From Hirudo medicinalis (Eukaryota > Annelida > Clitellata > Hirudinida > Hirudinidae), in assembly GCA_011800805.1 (NCBI GenBank), contig MPNW01000158.1, forward strand, positions 34,575-98,574: a stretch of 64,000 nucleotides of DNA. Reading direction: 5' to 3'. The number at the start of each line of letters is the position of its first letter. Positions within the stretch are counted from its first letter, which is position 1. The translations under genes were made by a program, and so were the position numbers. A model generated the notes under the pieces. The model was not told the origin of the DNA, searched no databases, and saw only the letters and a list, made by a program, of their open reading frames with translations. Of this stretch, positions 26,553-38,039 are shown piece after piece.

Positions 26553-29500
26553 ATGGTTTCGAGAATTACAAAGTCTTTTTGGACGGCTTTGTCCAAGCAG
26601 GTTTATTTATTTTTTTTTAAATTATGGTGACTGAGGATGGTTTTTGAAAGTTTAATTCTAAATCGAGCTCAAAGGTGAAGGTCACCATGTCCTAAAATTA
26701 AAGGATCTCATCCAGATGAAATTAATGGTTGATAAAAAAATAGCCGTTAGGAATGTTCTTCCTTTAAAATAGTTTACATTTTCGTTTGCAACAAGTACAA
26801 GCAAACTTTTCGGCTTTCCATTTACAGACTCCAGTTCTGAACACAGTGGTGAGATCCCAGAGTACCGTTTCCAAGGCTGTCCTCGAAATTACGAATGTTA
26901 GTTTTCAACAATTCGATATTTTGCCACAATTTTATTGGTAAAAAGTTCTTTTTGTATTTTGAGTTCTGAAATATGATGAAATATGCAATCTTGATAGTGA
27001 TATTTTTTGCCACAGCCTTACAAATATCACAAGTTGGATGAATGTCTCAGCACCAGTGTCGAGGTCACCAAGGAAGAAGCTTCCAGGTACTACCATCAGA
27101 TGGATCTCATTCGTAGGATGGAGAAGGCGGCTGGAAATTTATACAAGGAGAAGCAGATCAGAGGGTTTTGTCATCTTTATTCTGGACAGGTAATAATTAT
27201 TTTTTATTGATTTACATACATTCACTTTTATTTTCTTTATAATTTTAAAACATACCCTTAATTGTAACCTAATTAGTTCACTCATTGCAAGATTTCGTAT
27301 GAATTTAACCACTCGATCCACACTAATTGCTTACTTATATGCCAGCAAATAAATTGTTCAATTTGTTGGAATTCGATTCAAGAGTCAGAAAAAGTCCCTT
27401 TAAACACATAATTAAGACCTGCTAGTTCTTAATTAAAACTTGAGTTTGTAGTTCCTTGAAATATTATTAAAAGATTACCATCATTCACATCCACAGGAAG
27501 CATGTTGTGTTGGAATGAATGCAGCCCTGAAGGACACTGATGCTGTCATAACAGCCTATCGGGCACATGGATGGACTTACATCAGGGGAAGAGCAGTAGC
27601 TGAGGTTCTCTGTGAACTGACTGGTAAGAAGATCTTTTGTTTTCATTAATAATTTCAATCATGTGTATATTTTTGTATTTTCAAGTTGATTCAATATTTA
27701 ATATAATTATTATAACAAATTAATATAATGTCAATAAATGGTTGAGGCTTAAGCTAATTGGTTTGGCTCTGAGTTCAAATCCTAGCAGCTCACAAGAGTT
27801 TCTGTAACTAACTAATTAACTTTTTAAAATGTATTTTTCATGGTTTGTCCTAAAAAGTCATAAATTTGTGGAACTTTGATTTTGTAAATCTGAGTTTACA
27901 AATTCCTGTACGAACCATGATTTTTGTAACCGTTATCGGCTCACATGTTTGAATTGGTGTTTCAGGCAGGAAGAGTGGTTGTGCCGAGGGTAAGGGGGGC
28001 TCCATGCACATGTATGGACCCGGATTCTATGGCGGGAATGGAATTGTCGGAGCTCAGGTAAATATCTCTTTTACATTTTAATTTTTTGCCTCCTAATAAT
28101 ACTTTACCAATAGTACAATACTAGTACTAATAATAATAGTGCCGCCTTAGATTAATTTATTAAATGTGCTTATATTTAGTTTGTTCATATGTTTCTGTAG
28201 CCATTTTAAGTTATTCTGATCATTTAACGTAGCTTTCACAAAACGTCTCATGTGCTGCAAACTATCCCAACCTCTAAAATATTCAGGTCCCACTGGGTGC
28301 TGGCATAGCCCTTGCCATGCAGTACCAGGGCAAGGACAACATGTGCGTGGCCCTATATGGAGATGGCGCGGCCAATCAGGGTCAGGTGTTCGAGGCCTTC
28401 AACATGGCCAAACTGTGGGATCTTCCGGTTCTATTCGTATGTGAGAACAATGGCTACGGCATGGGCACCAGTGCGGACAGGTCCTCTGCCAGCACGGCCT
28501 ACTATACCAGAGGAGATTACATTCCTGGAATTTGGGTGAGTCTTAAGTTCCTTGTGAGTTGAGGCACTTAAACAGGTGCATGTGACCCCCAACAGCATTT
28601 ATGTGGTGTTTTGTGATTCAACCTTTAATATTCATTAAATATGCTTTTATTATTATTTATGCAAATAAAGTGAGAGTCATGTGAAAGCGCAGCTATCTGT
28701 TAAATGTGATTGTCATTTTCACCCAGCTATTTACTCATTAGATATGTGTATATGAATTACTTAGTTACTCATTAAGTATGTGCATTCCAATCAATCCAGG
28801 TGGATGGAATGGATGTCGTTGCCATCAAGGAAGCCACCAAGTTTGCTTCAGAGTACATCAGATCTGGCAAGGGACCCCTCGTCATGGAAGCTGCTACCTA
28901 CCGTTACTACGGTCACAGTATGAGCGATCCAGGCACCAGGTTGGCAACAAAGATGCTAAAGAGATAAGACTTCCTTATCGATCATCTTAAGTCCATTTTT
29001 TGCCCCTTTTTTGACTTCATTCTTTTCCAATTCCAGCTATCGTACAAGAGAGCAGATTCAGGAGGTGAGAAAGAAGAGGGATCCCATCGTTGGCTACAAG
29101 GAGAGGATCATGGCAGCCAAACTCATGACAGAAGATGAGTTCAAGGTCAGGCACACAAGCGATACGTTATCTTTTCTTAATGGTGGATTAGAAATAATAA
29201 GACCTCCAAGCACCAAAATATGTTATAGCTTTCAAGGTGGTGTTATTATGTAAAAGCGAGAATGTTCAGGAAATGGCACATTATCACCCAAACGGCTATT
29301 ACTCCACTCCCACTACTAAATTCATCTTTGCCAAAACAAATGTATTACTTACCTTGTCTTAGCTATCACAAGCACCGAATAATTTTAATTACATTTTGTT
29401 GAACTAAAAATTTATTTCTTCACAGGCCATAGATGACAAGAACAAGGCTGAGGTCGATGAAGCCGTCAAAAGAGCCAAGAACGATCCCGAACCATCCCTG

Positions 29501-29593
29501 GACGAACTTTATACCCACGTGTACAGCGAGATACCCGAAGGTCTGACCATCAGGGGCTGCGACCCAAGCATTGTCATCAAGGCAACAAAATAA
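26553..29593 (+). CDS. PDHA1: Pyruvate dehydrogenase E1 component subunit alpha, mitochondrial
   Basis: Thiamine-diphosphate-dependent decarboxylation of pyruvate in the mitochondrial PDH complex, with the beta subunit. Nine exons: 26553-26600, 26828-26896, 27016-27189, 27497-27623, 27966-28057, 28287-28535, 28800-28939, 29037-29145, 29426-29593; 391 aa, the usual family length. Exon 1 ([16 protein letters not shown]) is basic and amphipathic, as expected for a mitochondrial presequence. Landmarks: [40 protein letters not shown], the ThDP motif [20 protein letters not shown]...CENNGYGMG, and the regulatory phosphorylation loop [19 protein letters not shown] with its conserved serines. A candidate AATAAA is 12 bp after the stop. 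Confidence 0.96.
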
Positions 29594-30486
29594 ACAATAC
29601 AACTAATAAACGGACACTGTAGTCTTGTCGTTCAGAAACGTTCTTTTAGAACCATTGTATGTAATTTTTTTTTCTATTTGTAATTGGATAAGTCTTTAAT
29701 CATTGTTTTCCAAACATGAACTCATCACACAGCAACAACAACAACAACAACAACATTAGCAATAATTAGAAACAACACAATAATGACGAACAACGACACT
29801 ACGTCGACGATAATAATTGGACTGATAAACATTCGAACATCTCATCTTCTTCAGCCATGGACCTCGTCCTTGACCCAGAACCAAAACTCCACTTATCCTC
29901 ATTCCACCCCGTAGAAGAGACATGGGTCCGAGGACAGGGGTCCAAGTACAAGTACTGACGACTCATGTGCAAGTACTTGCACACTTACTAATCCCATGTG
30001 TCTCCTTGTCCATACCAAGTACGATTACTCGAGGTCCAAGTACAAGTACAAGTACCTCATGTCTACGGCCTTGAATACTGAAAACTATTAGAAGATTGGC
30101 GGAAAGAGCTTTCTTACGAACACAATGGCGTTCATTTCAGAGAACAAAATTTATGACTTTTACAGTTGATAAGGAGAGGTGTTTTGACACTTGCTATTCC
30201 AGCGCGAGGTGGTTGTTGGATAATTGTTCCAGTCAAGTGATTGATTGATTGATCAACTGGTTGAACCAGAACAACTCCTTTCTAAGCAGTCATGATCAAT
30301 TAACGATTATTTCTTTATTTATCTTTATTTTGTAGAAAGTATCAAGATCATGAATCACTGTCACAAGAGACTGATAGCGTTATCATTTCCAATCAATTGT
30401 CCCCGGTAATCTCTCAAATTCAGTCGCGAAAGACTTTTAAATTGGACAGTCGCTCTAAAAGCAGCTCCAATTAAAATAACCTTAAC
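29594..30486. other. Intergenic region PDHA / cysteine-rich array
   Basis: Holds an AAC microsatellite near 29730-29755, a cluster of AAGTAC/GTACTT words at about 29940-30060 (including the palindrome GCAAGTACTTGC), and a GATT run near 30238. No coding exon supported; presumably includes the promoter of array copy A. Confidence 0.5.
29605..29610 (+). promoter_or_regulatory. Candidate polyadenylation signal (PDHA)
   Basis: AATAAA 12 bp downstream of the PDHA stop codon; unusually close, so a later signal may be used instead. Confidence 0.4.
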
Positions 30487-32255
30487 ATGAGACTTCGCGC
30501 AGATACATCAAGAGGTATGTTGATCTCTGCTGCCCTAGCTGCGCTGGCAATTGGTAGCCTGATTTCAGGGCAGATTAGTTCATCGTATGTGTGCCCTCAT
30601 TGTTTTTTCCCTAAGAAAGTAGCATTGCTAGGATGTAACAACCCACTCATGGTTAGAAATACCTACGTCCCTTGCTACGATGGCTACTGTGGGGAACAAT
30701 CTGGTAATACTTCCACTGGTAAGTATTCGATTTATGAATGTTTTTAAAGTAGTACTGGTGCTGGAAATGTTGGAGATACAGTATTAACGTAGTACTGGTG
30801 TTGGAAATGTTGGAGATACAGTATTAACGTAGTACTGGTGTTGGAAATGTTGGAGATACAGTATTAACGTAGTACTGATGTTAAGCACTGCCTTATATCG
30901 TGGGACCGTCCGGATTGCGCTTCCCGATATCTTTTACTTGTAACTTATCTCATTTTCTTTGCCGATTCGATTCGAGTGAATGATTAATTTTTTAAGAGTT
31001 ATGCTAATTAAATTAGCCAAAGCAAGAATGCTATGAAATATTAGTAATAATAATCTTAATATTAATATTGATAATAGTATGAAAGTGACCAAAAGCAATA
31101 TTATTACAGGATTATTTAAAGAACGAGAGATGGGAATGAGAAAAGAGTTTTGTTAAATGGGTGATGATTTAAAGAATTGTTACGATGATTGACAATCCTA
31201 AGGGGATGAATGTCGTGTTAATGTCTCCATAAAACTGAGAACCATGCAATCATGCAATCTCACAAACTAAGGATCACTTGAATTCTGCAGTAAAGTACTG
31301 ACACATTGGAGATGTACTAGAAATGTCTTGTACTTAAACTAACACATGTGATATTTTAATAATGCAAGTTTATCACGTCCAAAAACACTAGAAAGCAGAA
31401 TTAATTGACGATGTACTCAATAATCGTTCGGCTGTTGTTATTGATGGCAGATTGAGAATGTGAGGTCAAAAGAATTAACAACTGTCAGACAGAATGTGAT
31501 TGTGATTACGATAAATGTTATTCGAAGCGTGACAAATGATGATTTGTTGAATTTGTGTCAGCGAAATATTATTCCAAGATTTTTATGGTAAAAATGCGCG
31601 GTAAAGAAGATCAACAAATGTATCGTGTCAGAGTTGATTGATTGAAAAAAAAATGATTTTAATGTTAATTGAAACCACACGAGACCATGTCATGCTTCAC
31701 CGATTCAAAATGTAATCATTGAAAATTATAGAGGGAAAAACAGAACGACAATGCTTGTTCGTTACTAATAAAAAATAATTAGTAATGATTATTATAGTAT
31801 TATTATAATTAGTAGTGATTTTTATTAATTGTTAATTATCATGATTTAATAATGGTAATTTAATAATGATAATTAGTAATTAATAACAATTAGTAGTAGT
31901 AATTAATAGTGATAATTACTAAATATTTATTAATCCAAAAATAAAAAATAATTTATTAATTATTATTATTAATATTATTATTTTTAATTATTATTGTTAT
32001 TGTTCTTATTAATTATTATTAATTATTAGTTATTATTAATTATTCAAATTATTCAGTATTTAGAAATTAGGCGCTCCAATAAATCTGCTAAAACACAAGA
32101 TCCTATTTGCACATATTTCTTTCCCAGGCAAGTCGATGACCATGAAACACTACTGCCCTAAATTAGATTCATCTTCACTGATGATCTGCTTGTGGCAGTT
32201 CCAAGATAAACTTCGAGTGCAGGTGTGCGTTTGTGACAGAAGGCACTGTCCATGA
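30487..32255 (+). CDS. Cysteine-rich array copy A: diverged, tail-less secreted protein
   Basis: Family unknown to me. Exons 30487-30718 and 32128-32255, phase-1 intron. Product about 119 aa: an N-terminal hydrophobic segment (signal peptide-like, LISAALAALAIGSLISG), then eight cysteines spaced x12, x4, x18, x10, x12, x1, x4, almost exactly as in the other copies. Two extra cysteines precede the core (VCPHC). It stops right after the last cysteine (RRHCP). DNA past the stop still resembles the hydrophobic-tail coding sequence of other copies (TGGAAACTGTCAGCCAGCCT) but out of frame. So either this is a soluble member that lost its anchor or a decaying gene. The intron (1.4 kb) contains a 40-bp tandem repeat. 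Confidence 0.6.
30750..30880. repeat. 40-bp tandem repeat, about 3.3 copies
   Basis: Unit begins TAGTACTGGTGTTGGAAATG; starts at 30750, 30790, 30830 and a partial one at 30870. Nearly identical units, inside the intron of copy A. Confidence 0.9.
31760..32060. repeat. AT-rich low-complexity tract (TTA/ATT-rich)
   Basis: Simple-sequence DNA of AATTATT/AATAATT words inside the intron of copy A. Confidence 0.8.
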
Positions 32256-32767
32256 TCCCTCTTGGAAACTGTCAGCCAGCCTGCCTCTTGAACAGTCTCC
32301 ATCTTTGCCATGTTCTGATCCACAGGACGGATTAGACATTCAGTCGAAATCATAACTTAAGTTTTAATTTAATCTCGTGAGGCTGTGGAATTGGACAAAT
32401 GCTTTGGACGAATTAATTCTAAATAAAATTACGCAATTTAGTTGGCTTCCAAATGAATTCCTTGAAGCATAATGCTTTATTTTAAATCTCTTTTTTCGAA
32501 TTTTAGGCAAAACAAGCACAAAAAAAAGTGATTTTCCATTTATTTATCGCGGTGATTTATATTTATATTCGAAATGATTTAGTAGATTTTTTCAGCGTGC
32601 CTTTATTCAAGAGAGCAAATACAAATCAAAACAGGTAGCTCGAAAAGACAATTCCAAGTTGTACGAAATACAAGCTGGTTTAAATCTTGTTTTACGCCCT
32701 AGACGACTTGGACAAATAGTAATAAATCACACAATCCGTTCTTGGCTTTAGATTGATAAAGCAAAGC

Positions 32768-32775
32768 TATAAAAG
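32768..32775 (+). promoter_or_regulatory. TATA box, array copy B
   Basis: GCTATAAAAGCC 159 bp before the ATG of copy B, in the same sequence context as the boxes of copies E, F and G (CAACAAAGCTG follows). Confidence 0.6.
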
Positions 32776-32926
32776 CCAATTGTCAACAAAGCTGATTGCA
32801 ATAGTCACCAGAACGTTCGAAATTGGTTTCAACAAAGTTTTCATTCGAGTCGTAGCACTAGCGTACTATTCAAAATAGGATTTCGACCGTCTTAATAATA
32901 TTCTCCGAGGCACGAATGATGTCATC

Positions 32927-33576
32927 ATGTCCGTTTCAGCTGTACTCACCACACTGACAATTGTCTCTATGATTCCCAGGGAAGCGATAGCACCCTGTGA
33001 CACTCGCTCATCTTCTTATGTTGCTCCAGTTAATTGCAAACAGGGCTCCTGTGGCAAAATAATGAAATATAACAACGGTAAGGAAATATTTTTTATATAA
33101 GCGTGAAAATTAAGCATACATAAAAACAACAGTTTTTTGTATCACATTCTGTTGGCAGTTATAATTTATGGCCTTACCTTAACAAACTTTAATTAATTAA
33201 TCCAATGATGATGTTTACAAAATAATTGAGATACACTGAGTAACAATCCGCTTGCCATGTTTGATTAAGCAATACAATATTCGGCCAAGGATGGAGTCAT
33301 CTGATCGCACTCAAAATAACCAAGGATATACTGTGATTGTAACTAACGTAACTAACTCGAAATGATACAATATTTATTTACAAGATTTTATTTATTTACA
33401 ATGTCAATCAATATTTCTGAATATTTCCAGAAACATTGGTTGGATTTCAACGACAATGTTTCTCCGGTCCTGTTTATAAAAAAGACCGCTGCAAATTGAT
33501 CGGTGAAAAACACCACCAGATAGAAATCTGCTTCTGCAAAACAAATCATTGCACCAGGCTGAAAATGCCACTTTGA
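32927..33576 (+). CDS. Cysteine-rich array copy B: tail lost by frameshift
   Basis: Exons 32927-33077 and 33431-33576, phase-1 intron. Signal peptide like the other copies (MSVSAVLTTLTIVSMIPREA) and the full eight-cysteine core with exact family spacing (12-4-17-10-12-1-4). The reading frame then runs into TGA at 33574. The next ~60 bp still match the hydrophobic-tail coding region of copies D-G in another frame (TTTCCGCTTGTTGTAATATC...). A one-base deletion near 33556 compared with AGGGGTGAAGA in copy E explains this. The product should be soluble and secreted, if the gene is active. TATA-box context is intact. Confidence 0.7.
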
Positions 33577-34444
33577 AGTTGTCCTCCACCTTTCCGCTTG
33601 TTGTAATATCCATCTTTGCCATGTTCTGGTTCACTGAAAAGATGTAGTAAAAGTTTAAATTAGATTTTTTTTTTTTTTTAATTAAATTGGACTGCTGCCC
33701 TTTTGATCGAAATTATTTTAAATGAAGTTGTGGAAATTATGAATTATTCACTTAATTTCTAGAATGATCGCTTGGTTTAACGGAGCATTTATGTCGCTGG
33801 AAATTACTCTATTAGTTCATTAATTGTCCTTGGTTTATAAATTTAAATTTAAATTGACCAATATTATTTGAACCATCGTTTTAAAACCGAATTAAGTGGT
33901 AAAATTAAAACTTTTATTAATAACTATAAATTAGTTCATAATGGCTGATAAAGAAGATGGGGTAAAAACAAATTGATGAACTGCGTTTGGTAAATTGTAA
34001 CCTTACAATTGCCCATTTTACCAATTCTAACTCCCAATTGTTCAGTAATACGTGGTCCACCAAGATAAATCTGTTTTTAATTTCATATTGACATATAATT
34101 TAATAATAATAATGCTAATGATTTCTGCTAACAATTTTCGTCCTCCAACTTAACCTAGATGTCGACCAAATTATAACCAGCCCTACCCCCTCGGCCCAAC
34201 AAGTGGACTTATTGCATTTGGAGCTTGAATCGATTTTCGATTTTATCCTTAAATGTATTTTTTTGGTAATTGGCAAGTCAGATGTTTAAAGGAGGAAATC
34301 CTTATCTCGATGGAACAAATTTTACAATTGCCGACTAAAGACGAGGCTATTTGCATCTAATTGCACCCCCAATATCCAAGGATGTGTCTGATTCCAGAGG
34401 CGATAAAATCCTTGAAATAAAAGAGTTTTGATGTCTTTTTTCAG

Positions 34445-34600
34445 GTATAGTATTCCACTTGCTTCTTCGGAATTGCTTACTTAAAAGAGGATTGTAAAAA
34501 CAACCGATGAAGGCGACCATCTGCTACTGCAAACAAGATTGTTGCTTTAGGCCTGTAGACACCTTTGACCAAAGTTAAAGTCCCTCTCGGAAATAATCCG
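34445..34600 (+). pseudogene. Cysteine-rich array relic C (exon 2 only)
   Basis: After a TTTTTTCAG acceptor there are traces of exon 2 in several frames: YLKEDCKNN, then TICYCKQDCCFRPVD, the CxCxxxxC end of the core, then a hydrophobic stretch (AILAFVIFNLVLV) in another frame. Multiple stops and shifts. I found no exon 1. It resembles relic H more than the intact copies. Confidence 0.55.
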
Positions 34601-35018
34601 CCATCTTGGCTTTTGTAATCTTCAACCTTGTTCTTGTCCAGAAATTTGTATTTTTATTTTGAAAAGAAAATTATTATAACGATGACTCTTAATTATTTTT
34701 GTCAATGCAATAGAATTTTCACAAAATATAGAATATTGAATATAACTTATACTGGCTTAATTAAGTTTTATTTGAAGTCACACAGATAATTGTATGGCAA
34801 CAACAGTGTTATTTTCAACTTTATTACAACCGCTTTCGTTCAAGATGAAAAATAGAAAGTAGTCTTGAATCAGTTTAACTAAAAATAACTTGCTTAATGG
34901 TACTGTGCCAGGGTGGGTCAAATCAGAATTTGGATTAAGACATTATTCATATCCTGGACTTGGATAAATCATAATTAATTACGCTTTCGGTACTTGACGA
35001 TAAACTGGTAAATCAAAG

Positions 35019-35026
35019 CCTTAAAA
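35019..35026 (+). promoter_or_regulatory. Variant TATA box, array copy D
   Basis: CCTTAAAAGCC at the position of TATAAAAG in the other copies, 178 bp before the ATG. The surrounding promoter sequence (TCAATCGATAACAAAGCTGT) is conserved. Confidence 0.5.
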
Positions 35027-35196
35027 GCCATCAATCGATAACAAAGCTGTCAGCAATTTCGTTCGGCAATCAACTGTTACCAGCAGCGTTTTGATTTTGC
35101 TACATCAAAGATTTTTAAATCGTTAAATGACTCTGTGAAATTATCGAACAATAACAAGTTTCATTCCAACTATCTTTTAAGATCACAGCTTGAATC

Positions 35197-35854
35197 ATGT
35201 CTGTTTCAGTCGTCATCACCATACTGACAATTGTCTGTGTGATTTCCAGGGAAGCGTTTGCATCATGTGGTGCACGCTCGCCCTATTACTTCCCTCCTGT
35301 TGATTGCTATGAAGGCAGCTGTGGCAAAACACTGAGAATTGAGGATGGTAAGTCATTGGATATCATATAAACATGGTCAATAAGCCACTGACAATTGTAC
35401 AGTTTGTAAACACGTTTTTAATATCACAACCTTTTGTCGTTATGAAGTATTACCTTAACTCATTACAGTTAGCTCTTTATAGCAACGAATCTAACGTTTA
35501 ACTTGTTAGATAAAGCATTATAGCAGCCGTCCAAACTTAGCTCTTATTCACAATCCTATAACCAAGGATTTGCTCTGCACGCGTAGGCAATGAAATCCAC
35601 AAACAATTTGATATCTATGTCTTTTTCCAGGTGAGATGGTCGGCTTTTCGAGGAGTTGCATAGAAAATCTCCCCTACCTCTATGACAAATGCGAAATGTA
35701 TCACAAAAGCGACCACATGTCCGTGGTGTGCTTCTGCAGTAGACATTATTGCATGAGGGCTGAAGGTTCTGCTTGGAAATTGTCTGCCAACTTTCCCCTT
35801 GTCGTAATCTCCATCTTTGCCATGTTATTCACTGAGAAGAACATGCAGTCATAA
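35197..35854 (+). CDS. Cysteine-rich array copy D: secreted/anchored eight-cysteine protein
   Basis: Exons 35197-35347 and 35631-35854; 124 aa. Signal peptide ending near REAFA, then eight cysteines with spacing 12-4-17-10-12-1-4. The core ends VVCFCSRHYC, then EGSAWKLSANFPLVVISIFA and LFTEKNMQS, a short hydrophobic C-terminus that could be a GPI-attachment signal or membrane anchor. The phase-1 intron falls between cysteines 3 and 4 as in all copies. Function unknown. The CxCxxxxC ending and small size recall Ly6/three-finger domains, but the early Ly6 C-x2-C pair is absent. An AATAAA near 35940 lies downstream. Confidence 0.82.
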
Positions 35855-36416
35855 CTGTTCATTTGATTGCTATTATTAATTAAATTAAATTTAATTAAAT
35901 TAAATTTTACAAACGCTTTACAATCGAAGTAGTTCGGAATAAAATATTGATCTGCCATTGATATTTTGAAGAGTTTTTGGATCGTCAGAGATTTGTTATT
36001 CAGGGATTTATATAATTATTAAAAAAATAATTTTGATACAACGGAACATTTTCTTTGCTCGAGGAGACTCTGATAATCGTCTGATTATTATATGGAATAA
36101 TTCTTGGAAACAAGAGTGATTCAATAATGTTCATCTCTTTTTTCAGATTTTTAATTCCGTTTACCTTATATTTCTATTAACTTCTATAATTCAGCGTCGT
36201 ACCTGTTCGAATAAATAAACTTATGAAGTTTGATTCCATCTATCATCAGTGCTGCGCATAACTGGGGAAGGCGATGGTCAGATTAGCAGAGGTGCGTCCT
36301 CGGCAGACCTACAAATTTGGGACAGACTTTCAATAACCATCACTAGTCTAGCGGAGTTTTACACTGCCTTAAAAAAACTTTTTGAATATGAGAATTACCG
36401 TCAATCTTGGAGTTCC

Positions 36417-36552
36417 GTTAGGAACATGAGCCACTAAAATCACATTCGGACTCATTATCATTACCATTATCATTAACTCAACTTAACTTTGGTAAGGACC
36501 AACTGCGGAATCTGTTAATTAAACAAAATACTAATCCCAGGCGTTTTAGTGA
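36417..36552 (+). repeat. Array-unit block upstream of copy E
   Basis: Shares long identical stretches (CGGACTCATTATCATTACCA, TTTGGTAAGGACCAACTGC) with blocks upstream of copy F (39220-39345), copy G (40660-40765) and relic H (43130-43240). It marks the duplicated unit of the array. Confidence 0.8.
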
Positions 36553-36639
36553 TTCTGAAATACCCAACAACCTCGCGTAGAGCAAAAGGGCAAAAGCTCA
36601 CTTGATTTTGATTTTATGTTCGCGTGGCCTATCGATCCT

Positions 36640-36715
36640 TCTGATTTTTAAGTAAGAGGTGTCAGCGCCTCTGACGATAAACCCTTGGCGCCTTACAAAT
36701 GAAATATTATTATTA
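36640..36715 (+). mobile_element. SINE 3'-end fragment with (ATT)n tail, insertion in the copy E unit
   Basis: GGTGTCAGCGCCTCTGACGA...GGCGCCTTACAAATG then (ATT)n. Comparison with the unit upstream of copy F shows extra DNA at about 36553-36720 here, so this is a young insertion after unit duplication. Confidence 0.6.
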
Positions 36716-36838
36716 TTATTAAGTGTAGTTAAATTGATTAGATATTTGTCATGTGCCCAAATATGACCGTAGATAACCTTGTGCAAATAAACACGTCAAT
36801 TTGAACTAGTGCTTGTCGATAGATTGATAAATGAAAGC

Positions 36839-36846
36839 TATAAAAG
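36839..36846 (+). promoter_or_regulatory. TATA box, array copy E
   Basis: AGCTATAAAAGCAATCAATC, 177 bp upstream of the ATG; identical context in copies F and G. Confidence 0.7.
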
Positions 36847-37015
36847 CAATCAATCGACAACAAAGCTGTCAGAAATCTCATTCGACAATCAACTGTTACC
36901 AGCAGCGTTTTGATTTTGCTTCATCAAAGATTTTTAAATCGTTAAATGACTCTGTAAAATTATCGAACCACAAGAAGTTTGATTCCATCTGTCTTATAAG
37001 AATATAGTTTGAGGC

Positions 37016-37631
37016 ATGTCTGTTTCAGCCGTCCTCACCACGCTGACAATTGCCTGTGTGATTTCCAGGGAAGCATTTGCACCATGCAACTCTCGCTCAC
37101 CTTATTACCATCCTTCAGTTATTTGCGAAGACGGTACCTGCGGCAAAGTAATGAAAATTAGAAGAGGTAAATCATTGGTTTTAATATAAACATGATCTAT
37201 AAACTAATGACAGTAGTACGTCAGTTTGTTAAAACGGCTTTTAATATTGCAATTGTTTGGTCAGTACATTGTATAAAGTGTTGCCTAATTATTCAGGCTA
37301 TTATTATTATTAACTCTATTGAAATGAACTATCTGTTGAACTTTCTAGGCAGTAGCTGAAGTCGAAAATATAATATGATATTCATGCATATATTTTTCCA
37401 GGTAAAGTGTTCGACTTTCAACGGGATTGTCTTGAAAATGTCCCTTACGAAACTGACAACTGCACAAAGTTTGAGAAGTACGACTACAAATTAGAAGTTT
37501 GCTTCTGCAGTAAAAATTTTTGCATCAGGGGTGAAGATTCTGCTTGGAAATTGTCCGCCAACCTTCCCCTTGTCGTAATCTCCATCTTTGCCTTGTTATT
37601 CACTGAGAAGAACATGCAGTCAAAACTCTAA
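37016..37631 (+). CDS. Cysteine-rich array copy E: secreted/anchored eight-cysteine protein
   Basis: Exons 37016-37166 and 37402-37631; 126 aa. Signal peptide (MSVSAVLTTLTIACVISREA), eight cysteines spaced 12-4-17-10-12-1-4, core ending EVCFCSKNFC, then DSAWKLSANLPLVVISIFAL and a short tail TEKNMQSKL. Promoter and 3' flank are conserved with D, F and G (here AATGAA replaces AATAAA near 37687). Role unknown: family expansion, signal peptide and variable loops suggest an extracellular interaction protein. Confidence 0.85.
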
Positions 37632-38039
37632 TTGCTATGATTTGGAATTAAGTAGCATAAAGACCTTATAATCAAAGTAATTCTGAATGAAATATTGATC
37701 TTGTCATTGACGTTTTGAAGAGCTTACAAGTAGTCAGCGATTTGTTATTCGGGAATTTATGTATTTAAATTTATTAAACAATAATTTTAATATAGCGAGC
37801 CATTTTTATTTCTTGAAATGACCTTAGTAATCACTGATAAATATTGTTTGTCTAATTTTAAAGAATTTCTGGGTGGATTTGTCTAAGAAAATTTAAACAA
37901 TCTTAATAAAAACCTATGTAAAAACCCATAAATACTAACTATTCAAACTGAAAGCAACGAAATATTATTGCCCGATAAGGCTGATTAATTTGAAGTTAAT
38001 AAAAAAATTGATTTATTAAACTGTCAAATGCAATCAAAA

